36,122 bases of DNA from an uncultured Prevotellaceae bacterium. GTDB lineage: Bacteria; Bacteroidota; Bacteroidia; Bacteroidales; Bacteroidaceae. Positions 19,763-28,816 of the stretch are shown here, one piece after another; within the stretch, counting starts at the first letter, position 1; each line of letters starts with the position of its first letter. Below the pieces are notes generated by a model. It made no database searches and was not told where the DNA came from. It worked only from the letters and a program-made list of their open reading frames with translations. The translations under genes were made by a program, and so were the position numbers. Where the stretch lies: assembly GCA_947167835.1 (NCBI GenBank), contig CAMVJO010000008.1, positions 1 to 36,122 on the forward strand, in the 5' to 3' direction.

Positions 19763-19827
19763 TCCTGTTAGCAGAGGTTTTCTCAAAATAAATAGATGTA
19801 ATGCCTGAAATACGGCAGCGGCAAAGC

Positions 19828-19870
19828 AAAAAAAAGAGTGTTCTACCCCTTTTCGTAGGCAGAACACTCT
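19828..19870 (-). terminator. Intrinsic terminator of pgk
   Basis: AGAGTGTTCT (19835-19844) / AGAACACTCT (19861-19870); an 8-A run at 19828-19835 reads as a T run on the minus strand. Confidence 0.85.
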
Positions 19871-19884
19871 GAATGTTAGGATAA

Positions 19885-21132
19885 TTAATCTTTGATAGCC
19901 ACAACTCCGGGGAGTTTCTTGCCTTCGATAGCCTCAAGCAGGGCACCACCACCGGTAGAAATGTAACTTACCTTGTCGGCCATGCCGAATTTGTTGATAC
20001 AAGCCACAGAGTCTCCACCGCCAATGAGTGAGAATGCGCCCTTGGCTGTTGCTTCGGCAATAGCTTCGGCAATAGCACGGCTACCTCCTGTGAAGTTGTC
20101 GAATTCAAAGACACCTGCAGGACCGTTCCACAGAATAGTCTTGGCATCCTTGATAGCATCAACGAAGAGTTTGCGGGTTTCAGGACCTGCATCGAGACCT
20201 TCCCAACCATCGGGAATATCGTCAGAAGGACATACCTGAGTGTTGCAGTCGTTGCTGAAACTGTCGCCGGCAACGCAGTCCACACCGAGAACAAGGTTTA
20301 CACCTTTTTCCTTAGCCTGCTTGATGACGCCCAGAGCCACGTCTAATTTGTCTTCTTCGCAGATAGAATTTCCGACTTTTCCGCCCATAGCCTTGGCAAA
20401 GGTGTAAGTCATACCACCACAAAGGATGAGGTTATCAACCTTACCCAGCAGATTTTCGATAATACCGATTTTGGTAGAAACTTTTGAGCCACCCATGATA
20501 GCAGTAAAGGGACGTTTGATGTCGCTCAAGATGTTATCAACGGCATGTACTTCTTTCTCCATCAGATAACCCAGCATCTTGTGGTCTTCATCGAAGTAGT
20601 CGGCAATAACAGCGGTAGAAGCGTGCTTACGATGAGCCGTTCCGAAAGCATCCATCACATACATATCGGCATAGCTGGCCAAAGTCTTGGCAAACTCCTT
20701 CTGCGAAGCCTTCATAGCCTTCTTTGCATCTTCGTATGCAGGATCTGTCTTCTCAATGCCTACAGGTTTGCCCTCTTCCTCGGGATAGAAGCGGAGGTTT
20801 TCGAGCAAGAGCACTTCGCCTGCCTTGAGAGCAGCAGCTTGGTCGGCAGCTTTAGCGCAGTCGGGAGCAAACTGTACGGGAACACCGAGAGCCTGACTAA
20901 CGGCGTCGGTAATCTGACCGAGAGAGAACTTAGGATTTACCTTACCTTTGGGTTTGCCCATGTGAGACATGATGATAAGAGCACCGCCCTCGTCCAAAAT
21001 CTTCTTGAGGGTAGGAACAGCACCACGGATACGGGTGTCGTCGGTAATCTTACCGTTTTCGTCTAAGGGTACGTTGAAATCAACGCGTACAATGACCTTT
21101 TGGTCTTTGAAATTACAGGTGTCGATTGTCAT
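19885..21132 (-). CDS. pgk: Phosphoglycerate kinase
   Basis: [78 protein letters not shown]. Confidence 0.96.
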   Translation of the reverse strand: MTIDTCNFKDQKVIVRVDFNVPLDENGKITDDTRIRGAVPTLKKILDEGGALIIMSHMGKPKGKVNPKFSLGQITDAVSQALGVPVQFAPDCAKAADQAAALKAGEVLLLENLRFYPEEEGKPVGIEKTDPAYEDAKKAMKASQKEFAKTLASYADMYVMDAFGTAHRKHASTAVIADYFDEDHKMLGYLMEKEVHAVDNILSDIKRPFTAIMGGSKVSTKIGIIENLLGKVDNLILCGGMTYTFAKAMGGKVGNSICEEDKLDVALGVIKQAKEKGVNLVLGVDCVAGDSFSNDCNTQVCPSDDIPDGWEGLDAGPETRKLFVDAIKDAKTILWNGPAGVFEFDNFTGGSRAIAEAIAEATAKGAFSLIGGGDSVACINKFGMADKVSYISTGGGALLEAIEGKKLPGVVAIKD

Positions 21133-21172
21133 AATTCTTTTGTTTATTATTGGTTATATAGTATTCAGTATG

Positions 21173-21204
21173 CAAATTTAGTGGAATGTCAGAAATTAAG
21201 CAAA
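21173..21204 (-). promoter_or_regulatory. Candidate pgk promoter
   Basis: On the minus strand: TTTG (21204-21201), 20-bp spacer, TAAATTTG (21180-21173). Confidence 0.65.
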
Positions 21205-21377
21205 TTATTTTGTATGATAATTGGATTCTCTCAAAAATAAACCCTTCAATCATCACTCTCTTAAAGTGTTTTGATCCCTAATGTGCAACATTGGAGATTA
21301 GATTTTTACTGAGAACATGATGTAAGCCCTATTGGAAATCAACAAAAATAGACAAATAAACTAAACAACTAAATATT

Positions 21378-24300
21378 ATGAAACAAAAACTATTTATTTT
21401 ACTCACGATGCTTATTATAGGCATCGGAAGTACGTGGGCACAATTTGTCCCTGAAGCAGATACCGAGTATACTTTTGAATGTTGTGTGAACAATACATCA
21501 GATCACGACGGATTCATAGGATATTCTAACGAGGCTCTTGATGGTAGGTCTTCAAAAGGTGCTCGTTTCAAATTTGAAGAAGCGACTGGTGGTTACTATA
21601 TAAAGGTTGTTGATGCCAGCAAATATTTTAATTGGGTTAACGGCGATGCGGTACTCAGTGATACTCATGAAACGGTGTGGGAAATAACTCCTTCTACATA
21701 TATTGAAGGAAAATATAGAATCGCACCTACAGGTACGGCTTCAACTAATGGATTGAATAACAATGAGAAATCCAAGAGTTCTCATCTCAAAATAGGGCCG
21801 TTTAATGACAATACTAATAAATGTTCGCACTGGACTATCAGAGGCATAAAAACACCCAGCGGATATAACAGATACATCGGTGGAATAACTACTGGTAGTT
21901 CTGCAGTGGATGCCGATAAATGGAAGACCCAGAGTAACTGGGTTCTTACTGACGCTTGGAAAGGCAATGGTCCAGGTACTCCTAGTTCTGATATGTGGTC
22001 ACCCATTTACCTGCAAGATGTAACTGCTACAGGAATCGCATTTGAGGGATGGAATCTGCGATTAAAACTTGTAAACTCATCATTGACAGCTACTACAGTA
22101 AAGCTGCAAACTAATGTAGCATCAACAATTGACGTTGACGAGAATTCAACACTTAATTTAACATTATCTTCAACTAATGATAATTCGTGGACACGCACTT
22201 TTAATATTGATGGTCGTTTGACTATCAGTATGGGTACGCAGAGTTGGTCTACAGGTTCTAACACTAATACGATTAATCTTGGAACGACAGGACAGTTCAC
22301 CCTTACCGCAAACAGTGCAAAGACAACTCCAGCGGCCTCAAGTTTTGCCATAAATGCCACTCTGACAAATCCAACGGCAAACAATACTATTGAGTCACGC
22401 ACTCTTGCTACGTTTACCAATGTCACTGTCACGACACTGACACCCACCATTTCGGGTACTGACGGATGGACTCTCGTAGAAAGCAAAGATGCATTGGAAG
22501 ACCAAATTTTTAATGGAAAGTACTATTATGTTGAGAAAACTCCAACTGGAGTTACATTATATACATATAAGGAAACGACAGAGTTTACCGAAAATTCAAC
22601 ACAGAATCTAAGTGATGTAGAAAACTATAATAGCCGTGAATCATTTCTTGTCCCCTCTGGTTCAACTTTGGTTATTGACGTCGAGAATTTCGATTTGTCA
22701 AAGATTACAGGTACAGGAAAAGTAGGAGCCCCATCGGGAGAGAGCCTCGTTGTCAATTATACAGGCTTTGATTTAACCAGAATTACTGGTGCGGAAGATG
22801 TGATAATAGATGCTGATGTAACAATCAGCGGAAATAAATCGACTGTTGCAACAGGTAAACTGACGATTAACGAAGGCAAAACTCTGACTATAGGCACAGG
22901 CGACAGTCAAACCAATTCTATAGCATCATTTACTAGTATCGACCTTGTTGGAACCATCAAGCACAACAACCAAAAAGCAACATTAAATAATGTTACTGTA
23001 CCCACAGGTAAAACAGGTAAGATTTTTGCTTTTGATATGGGGGAAGATGCAGATGGCTTCAAACTGGCTGGCACAACTACCTTGGATGGTAACCTTACTG
23101 TTTGCAGCAAATGGAACTTCCAAATGAAAGTTGATGAATTGGCAGGTTCTGGCACATGGTTAATTTGTGGTACAACGGGTAGTGATTTCAATGCTTCAGG
23201 CACATCAAGTGATCAAGATGCAGTTATCAATATTGGAAGTTCTCCAGACTTCACAGGCACAATCCATGGTAACAACAGTAATGCCAGTGTGAATGTCAAG
23301 GGAACTCTTGCGAATTGTACATTCAAAGCAAATCATGGCACTCCTGCACTTGCAGATGGTGCTCTGCTTGATAACGTTATTCTAGATGGTACTAAAAGAA
23401 TCACAACCAGTGGTACGGTAACCATCAAAAACCTTGCTGGTAATAATTTAAGTGAGACATCATACAGTTACGCATTCGTAGGTACTGGTACAATTAATTT
23501 TGAGGGAACCTGCGACTTGACTAAAAAATCAGACGGAACTGCAAGCGACTGTGCTAAAATAGGCTACCCTAGTGGCAGTAATATTGTTATTAAATCAGGC
23601 GCTGATGTTACTGCATCAAAAGTTTTTAACACTGATGGAAACAATGCCGCTATAACCAATAATGGTACACTCTCTGCACCTCAGTTGTATGGCTCTGTAA
23701 CTCTTAGTGAAGGATCAATCACCACCTTGTCTGATGCGACACCATTTAATGACGGTGGAGTAACAGTTTCGGATGATGCTACGTTGAATTTGACGGGCAC
23801 TACAGCGACACTTAACCAGGCTATTACAGTTGCCGAAGGTAAGACTTTGACAATCGACGGGAAAAACAATGCTGTTGTATTGACGGGTGCACTTACTAAT
23901 AATGGTACTGTCATCTTCAAAAATGCCACATTAACAGCGAATCTTGATGATCGTAGTTTAGCTAATTATACGTTCACTGATTGTACTGCTACAGCACAGT
24001 TTGTTGAAACAGGTGACGAATATAAAACAGGTAGTTTTGCTGTTACTTATATCCCTTCTGACGTAACTATTAAGATGAAGAAGTATGATGCTACAGAATA
24101 CGAGACGGTAACACCCGTAGATGGAACAGCTACAGTTTCTCATTCCGTTGGAGTAAGTGGTTATGCTGCATGGTTGGATTACACTTTTAATGAGTCCACT
24201 AAAGCAACAAATATTCATGACCCTGCAGATAGAGTGATTTCAAATGCAGGTAATGCTGGTTCTGACAAAGCTCTGAAAATTGATACAGAGTATAACACTG

Positions 24301-25511
24301 ATAATAGTTACAATACCGATGATGGTACACTAAAGGTAATGTCCACACCTTATCGTCAAATGGAAGGCGATATGGCGTGGCCGGCAAATTACACTGTTGC
24401 GGTTGCCGGTAATGTACCTGACGTAGAAAATGGCTGTCTTGTTGCATTTGGATCTACAACAAGCGGAAGCCAGAAATATCTTGCAATCATTCGAGGTGCA
24501 AGTCAGAATGAAATCAAACTGGTAAAAGGTAGTGGGAGCAATGCATTCGAAGTAATCTCTACCATGACTGCTGCAAATGCAACAGCATTGTCTCATTTGG
24601 TTGTGTTTACAAAGAACGGAAATACATTCACCGTATATTTGGATGGTATTCAGAAAACACAAGTGACGTATTCTGAAACACTTGGTGGTGGCTTCCAGAT
24701 TGGTTCGGTGCACGGTGGTGTTGATGGAACTGGTATTGAACGTGTTTCGAATATGTCTGATGAGACGGCAAAGGCAAAGGTGTTTGCCAAAACAATCCGC
24801 GTTTATGACTATGTAATCTCGGCTGACCAGATGGATCAACTCACGGACGAGTTCCCATACGTTTCATTTGGAGGTAAGTATTCTCGCACAATTACAACAA
24901 ACAGCAATCTGTCTGCCACAAATGCATGGCTTAACGAAGGTACTCATGGTAATGTTGATGTTCCTACTAATGCTATCGTAGATGAAGTGACATACTATCC
25001 TGATATTGAAATCACTACAACTGCTGCATCTACCCTGACTGTAAATGCCGACATGGATGCTGAAAACATCAAGTTCGAGGGTGCTGGTAAACTTACAATC
25101 GCAAGCGATGGCGAACACAATATCAGCATATATGGTTCCGTTACAGCCAATGGTCCTGTTTCAATAAAATATGGAGAGATAGACTTGAGTGCAGTTCCAG
25201 TTGTCATCGGTGAGAGTGGCTCTGTGGAATTTGACTTCGCCGATTATGACTTCAGTAGCTATACACAAACATCAATAACTACAACTCCTGTTACGGGTAA
25301 TGCTTCTGATTATGGCGATAAGGTTGTGCCTGTATATCCATCAAGTGATACATACGATTTCTCTTTTGCTTATAACAGCGAAAACCATTGGTATGAATTG
25401 ACCGTCACTCCAAAACTTATCGCAAAAAAACAGGAGGCATTAGATATGGTTACCCCATACTATAATGGAAACTATGTAGGCACAGGTCTTAACAAATATA
25501 CAATCTCGTAA
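21378..25511 (+). CDS. Large secreted repetitive beta-rich protein with LamG/concanavalin-like region; 3' end probably truncated by the prophage
   Basis: Signal peptide MKQKLFILLTMLIIGIGSTWA; Thr/Asn-rich repeats; LamG-like stretch (LVVFTKNGNTFTVYLDGIQKTQVTY...GGGFQIGS). ORF stops where sequence character changes to prophage end repeats. Confidence 0.75.
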   Translation: MKQKLFILLTMLIIGIGSTWAQFVPEADTEYTFECCVNNTSDHDGFIGYSNEALDGRSSKGARFKFEEATGGYYIKVVDASKYFNWVNGDAVLSDTHETVWEITPSTYIEGKYRIAPTGTASTNGLNNNEKSKSSHLKIGPFNDNTNKCSHWTIRGIKTPSGYNRYIGGITTGSSAVDADKWKTQSNWVLTDAWKGNGPGTPSSDMWSPIYLQDVTATGIAFEGWNLRLKLVNSSLTATTVKLQTNVASTIDVDENSTLNLTLSSTNDNSWTRTFNIDGRLTISMGTQSWSTGSNTNTINLGTTGQFTLTANSAKTTPAASSFAINATLTNPTANNTIESRTLATFTNVTVTTLTPTISGTDGWTLVESKDALEDQIFNGKYYYVEKTPTGVTLYTYKETTEFTENSTQNLSDVENYNSRESFLVPSGSTLVIDVENFDLSKITGTGKVGAPSGESLVVNYTGFDLTRITGAEDVIIDADVTISGNKSTVATGKLTINEGKTLTIGTGDSQTNSIASFTSIDLVGTIKHNNQKATLNNVTVPTGKTGKIFAFDMGEDADGFKLAGTTTLDGNLTVCSKWNFQMKVDELAGSGTWLICGTTGSDFNASGTSSDQDAVINIGSSPDFTGTIHGNNSNASVNVKGTLANCTFKANHGTPALADGALLDNVILDGTKRITTSGTVTIKNLAGNNLSETSYSYAFVGTGTINFEGTCDLTKKSDGTASDCAKIGYPSGSNIVIKSGADVTASKVFNTDGNNAAITNNGTLSAPQLYGSVTLSEGSITTLSDATPFNDGGVTVSDDATLNLTGTTATLNQAITVAEGKTLTIDGKNNAVVLTGALTNNGTVIFKNATLTANLDDRSLANYTFTDCTATAQFVETGDEYKTGSFAVTYIPSDVTIKMKKYDATEYETVTPVDGTATVSHSVGVSGYAAWLDYTFNESTKATNIHDPADRVISNAGNAGSDKALKIDTEYNTDNSYNTDDGTLKVMSTPYRQMEGDMAWPANYTVAVAGNVPDVENGCLVAFGSTTSGSQKYLAIIRGASQNEIKLVKGSGSNAFEVISTMTAANATALSHLVVFTKNGNTFTVYLDGIQKTQVTYSETLGGGFQIGSVHGGVDGTGIERVSNMSDETAKAKVFAKTIRVYDYVISADQMDQLTDEFPYVSFGGKYSRTITTNSNLSATNAWLNEGTHGNVDVPTNAIVDEVTYYPDIEITTTAASTLTVNADMDAENIKFEGAGKLTIASDGEHNISIYGSVTANGPVSIKYGEIDLSAVPVVIGESGSVEFDFADYDFSSYTQTSITTTPVTGNASDYGDKVVPVYPSSDTYDFSFAYNSENHWYELTVTPKLIAKKQEALDMVTPYYNGNYVGTGLNKYTIS

Positions 25512-25515
25512 GGGG

Positions 25516-25706
25516 GGCAAAACGAAATGTAGAAGAGAGAGGATGAAGCCCGATAGTCGTGAAAGCCTTATATACAAAGGAGTTGAGAGAGTTTGAGGGT
25601 CTGAGAGAGTGAGACAAAATGCAGAAACGAAATGTAACATTGGCTTTACGTTTGCTTTACGTTTGAGGTGCGTTTGAACGGTGTTTTAGAGGTGAAATGT
25701 AACATG
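25516..25706. promoter_or_regulatory. Candidate transposase-binding sites of the prophage left end
   Basis: ACGAAATGTA at 25522-25531 and 25627-25636; GTGAAATGTA at 25692-25701; the second and third extend identically as GAAATGTAACAT. Confidence 0.55.
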
Positions 25707-25898
25707 GCGGTCTGGATGGATCGCTTTTTTCGTATGTGGCATTCTGGATGAAGCTGAACGGATGCAGTCAGATGGGCTGTAAGCCTTGTATAGGCTTGTT
25801 CTGAGGCGTTTTCTGCACGCGCACGTATATGTACCTATAACGAATAAGAAAGAGACTCTGAGGGGGCTATAATATAGCACCATACAGGACGGCATTAC

Positions 25899-25937
25899 GG
25901 ATCATTTTCGTGGCATCACGAAGATGGTCCTTTTTTT
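25899..25937 (+). terminator. Strong intrinsic terminator inside the prophage left end
   Basis: GGATCAT-T-TTCGTG-GCAT-CACGAA-G-ATGGTCC followed by TTTTTTT. Confidence 0.85.
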
Positions 25938-25952
25938 ATGCCCAAAATGGGT

Positions 25953-26040
25953 TTAGGTATGCAGTTAGGTATGCGTTTAGGTGTGCACTTCTGGCTCTGC
26001 AAAAACGAAATGTTTGAATTAGGTATGCGTTTAGGTATGC
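25953..26040. repeat. Iteron-like TTAGGTATGC repeats on a 12-bp pitch
   Basis: TTAGGTATGC at 25953, 25965, 26019 and 26031; TTAGGTGTGC at 25977. Confidence 0.8.
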
Positions 26041-26115
26041 ACTTTTAACACTTATGCAAGTTCTTTTGGGGGGGCACTCTGCCCAAATTGCACTGAAAAA
26101 ACGGCTTTTTTCTTG

Positions 26116-26193
26116 TTTTCAAGGGGCGAAAATCAAAGGAAAAGACCGTTTTCAGGGGGCGAAATTCACAAGAAAGTGCCTATTTTCAAGGGG
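26116..26193. repeat. Three TTTTCARGGGGCGAAA-like repeats on a ~33-bp pitch
   Basis: TTTTCAAGGGGCGAAA (26116), TTTTCAGGGGGCGAAA (26149), TTTTCAAGGGG (26183). Confidence 0.65.
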
Positions 26194-26231
26194 TTGCGAG
26201 AAATGACGTGAAATTTGGATGCGCTTTTCGT

Positions 26232-26876
26232 TTAGAAGAAACGTGCAATGGAACCAAGGACTTCAAAGACGCGAATGATCCGTGAGATGGGAAACTCCTG
26301 TTCGTCGAAGTCCTGATTGATGGGGACATACCGGAGCACATCGGAGCAGGAACCACAACGCAGGATCTTGATGGTACGGATAGTATCGAGCACAACCGCG
26401 TAGATCTCTCCATACTGAATATCATTGATGGTACATTCGTGCAGGGCAATGATGTCACCATGATTGATTTTCGGTTCCATAGAGTGACCGGTGACATTGC
26501 ACCATAGTGATGCCTTCTCGAAACCTGGTACCAATACATTGCATGCCGGCACTGTAGTCTGGCTGTTGAATATCTCGCTGAAGCCACCAATGAAGTCCAC
26601 GTCATAATAAGGTGTTCCTACTGCGGGGTCATAGCTCACCTTTGCTGGAAGATCATTGCCTTTTAGCATGGATCCTTCGCCTGTAAGAAGCCATCGTGGA
26701 TTAACTTCGCAATTTCTCACGACCTTTTCGAGAAAATCTTGCTTGGGGACTACTCCTTTTATATATCCCCTTACATTTCCCTCACTCACTCCTACTAGAT
26801 TGGCAAAAACCGTGTTAGCGCCGTCACCGAAATGGGTAACAAGTTCCTTTATTCTATCGTGAATTGTCTCGCTCAT
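26232..26876 (-). CDS. Phage repressor: HTH plus S24/LexA-like peptidase domain
   Basis: Likely start MSETIHDRIKEL at 26876; GVSEGNVRGYIKG HTH; GHSMEPKINHGDIIALHE (catalytic Ser) and TIRTIKIL (candidate catalytic Lys). Confidence 0.88.
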   Translation of the reverse strand: MSETIHDRIKELVTHFGDGANTVFANLVGVSEGNVRGYIKGVVPKQDFLEKVVRNCEVNPRWLLTGEGSMLKGNDLPAKVSYDPAVGTPYYDVDFIGGFSEIFNSQTTVPACNVLVPGFEKASLWCNVTGHSMEPKINHGDIIALHECTINDIQYGEIYAVVLDTIRTIKILRCGSCSDVLRYVPINQDFDEQEFPISRIIRVFEVLGSIARFF

Positions 26877-26908
26877 TTTGATATTTTTTATATTAAAATC
26901 GAAAAAAG

Positions 26909-26951
26909 TCACGAAAATATTTTGTTAATTCGTGAGAAGTCACTATCTTTG
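26909..26951 (+). promoter_or_regulatory. Prophage early promoter with overlapping operator
   Basis: TTTG (26921-26924), 19-bp spacer, TATCTTTG (26944-26951); inverted repeat TCACGAA (26909-26915) / TTCGTGA (26929-26935). Confidence 0.65.
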
Positions 26952-27027
26952 CAAGCGTATTCATTAAATGAACAGCGCGACAAAGGTAAAAAAAATATCT
27001 GAGACGCGAGAAAATTAACAGTTAAAA

Positions 27028-27282
27028 ATGAGAATTATGGCAAGGAAAGAGATTTACGATGCCTGTTGCAGGGAGATCCGGCGGCGTGGTCTTCAAACCA
27101 TGTCTGGGCGTATGAGGCGACCAGACTTACGCGGTCTGTTCGGTGAAAAACTCGTTGTTAATCAGCGTGAGTTTGAGGGTATGAGCAAAGGTGAGCAGTT
27201 GAGACATCTTCAAGAGGATGACATCCTGCGTTTCCTTTACCTGGAAGACGAGTCTTATGGTCGCTTCCCCATCAAGAAATAA
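27028..27282 (+). CDS. Small prophage early protein of unknown function
   Basis: First ORF after the early promoter; 84 aa. Confidence 0.6.
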   Translation: MRIMARKEIYDACCREIRRRGLQTMSGRMRRPDLRGLFGEKLVVNQREFEGMSKGEQLRHLQEDDILRFLYLEDESYGRFPIKK

Positions 27283-27294
27283 GAAGCAGTCGTC

Positions 27295-27459
27295 ATGGAA
27301 GTGTATCTGAATAGCATCAGCAAAGACTTTGCATTGATTGACGACGGATTTCAATGCACGTTTCCCCTCTTTCTCACATTCTGCATGTACGGAATAGTGG
27401 AACAAGGTTATGAAGCTATAGCGTTTCTCTTCCATATCGGTTGCAAAGGTACGAATTAA
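27295..27459 (+). CDS. Small prophage ORF (54 aa), unknown function; not in the ORF track
   Basis: MEVYLNSISKDFALIDDGFQCTFPLFLTFCMYGIVEQGYEAIAFLFHIGCKGTN; fills the gap between flanking early ORFs on the same strand. Confidence 0.45.
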   Translation: MEVYLNSISKDFALIDDGFQCTFPLFLTFCMYGIVEQGYEAIAFLFHIGCKGTN

Positions 27460-27474
27460 AAACAAAATAGAATT

Positions 27475-27903
27475 ATGTTACAGAAGGAATTTGAAGAGCG
27501 CATTGGCCGCTCAGTGACAGAGCAAGAGTATTTAGAGGCTAACGCCATGTATGAGAATGCCGGTGACATGGACAAGGATGAGTTTTGCCGTGAATGGTTG
27601 AAAATCGGCAACAGCCGCCTTGTGAAGTGCCTTGCCGAAAAGACCTACCAGTTAGACAAAGCTCTGAACGAGCAGAAACTGCTTCATCAGGAAGCCACTG
27701 AGATTATCAGCGACGCTGCTGATGCCATACTTGAGATTGAGAAGGTTGTTCTCAATGGGGGAACAACTGAGCACATCACAGAACTGCTTGACCGCAAGGC
27801 ATTGTGGCTGGTAGGAACCAAGGAGGTTGTGCTTCGGAAGATCAAGATGGGCATGGCTCTGACAGAGAAAGACAAGAACTATATCAACGAACACATAAAA
27901 TAA
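27475..27903 (+). CDS. Prophage early protein of unknown function
   Basis: 142-aa ORF collinear with the early operon. Confidence 0.7.
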   Translation: MLQKEFEERIGRSVTEQEYLEANAMYENAGDMDKDEFCREWLKIGNSRLVKCLAEKTYQLDKALNEQKLLHQEATEIISDAADAILEIEKVVLNGGTTEHITELLDRKALWLVGTKEVVLRKIKMGMALTEKDKNYINEHIK

Positions 27904-27915
27904 GGAGGTACGAAC

Positions 27916-28329
27916 ATGAACAGACGTATTGTGATGGATCGCAAAGTTGAACTTCAAGAAAAGATAGAATCTTGTAGGCAAACTATCGTTGAGTGCGAGA
28001 AGGAACTGAAAGAGCTCCGCACAATAGATGTATGGGATAGCGGTTTCAACACCAAAGAGTCTCTATGGTTGGATCTGCAACGAGTCCAAAGCGGTCGCGG
28101 ATCATACGAATACTATCTTGGCAAATACGGCGAAGACCCTTGCTTTGCGACTGCGGCTCTTTTGGAGAAACTATTGCCCAAACTTCAATCCGGGATCCGA
28201 TTGCTGGGGTGTTCCATCCTTGCTCAGGATAAGTGCGCTGAGTTCTGCATAACAGGTTGTGTTGACGAAAGTATTGCCGAAGCAATTCGCGTATATGGTC
28301 TGCCTGTGTCTCTTGACAGTAGAAAGTGA
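27916..28329 (+). CDS. Prophage early protein of unknown function
   Basis: 137-aa ORF with an AAGGAGG-type RBS upstream; N-terminus MNRRIVMDRKVELQEKIES. Confidence 0.7.
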   Translation: MNRRIVMDRKVELQEKIESCRQTIVECEKELKELRTIDVWDSGFNTKESLWLDLQRVQSGRGSYEYYLGKYGEDPCFATAALLEKLLPKLQSGIRLLGCSILAQDKCAEFCITGCVDESIAEAIRVYGLPVSLDSRK

Positions 28330-28386
28330 TACAGTATTTCCTAATCATGGTACAAAGGTATTAAAAATAAATAAGAAAAACGAATT

Positions 28387-28563
28387 ATGAAAAGAAGAAT
28401 TGTGATGGATCGTGGCAGTGTTGTGAAGTTGGCTTCGACTATGAACTGCACCCGTGAGATGGTAAGCAAGGCACTGAACTTCAAGAAGGACAGTATGCTT
28501 GCGCGTAAGATCCGCTTTGTTGCCAAAGAGCAGTATGGCGGCATTGAGATAGGTAGCAAGTAA
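28387..28563 (+). CDS. Small HTH-like DNA-binding protein (58 aa); not in the ORF track
   Basis: MKRRIVMDRGSVVKLASTMNCTREMVSKALNFKKDSMLARKIRFVAKEQYGGIEIGSK; LASTMNCTREMVSKALNF reads as a helix-turn-helix. Confidence 0.65.
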   Translation: MKRRIVMDRGSVVKLASTMNCTREMVSKALNFKKDSMLARKIRFVAKEQYGGIEIGSK

Positions 28564-28575
28564 AAGAGGACAGTC

Positions 28576-28770
28576 ATGAAAAAGGTATTGAAAGCAGGCG
28601 TTCGTTTCCTGATAGCTATTACAATGGGTTTGGTGTATATGTGGTTTCTGTTGAGCTTCAAGTGGAGTCTTGATGACATGAGCACCTTAGAGAAGTGCAT
28701 CGGCATCGTTTACTCTTTTGCAATGGTGCCAGTGTATTACAAGCTAACAGATGTGATGAAACTGAGATAA
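28576..28770 (+). CDS. Small membrane protein
   Basis: 64 aa with two hydrophobic segments; collinear with the early operon. Confidence 0.6.
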   Translation: MKKVLKAGVRFLIAITMGLVYMWFLLSFKWSLDDMSTLEKCIGIVYSFAMVPVYYKLTDVMKLR

Positions 28771-28816
28771 CCCTTACGGGCGAACCGTAAGGAACACTAA
28801 ACGGAGTGAGCAAACT

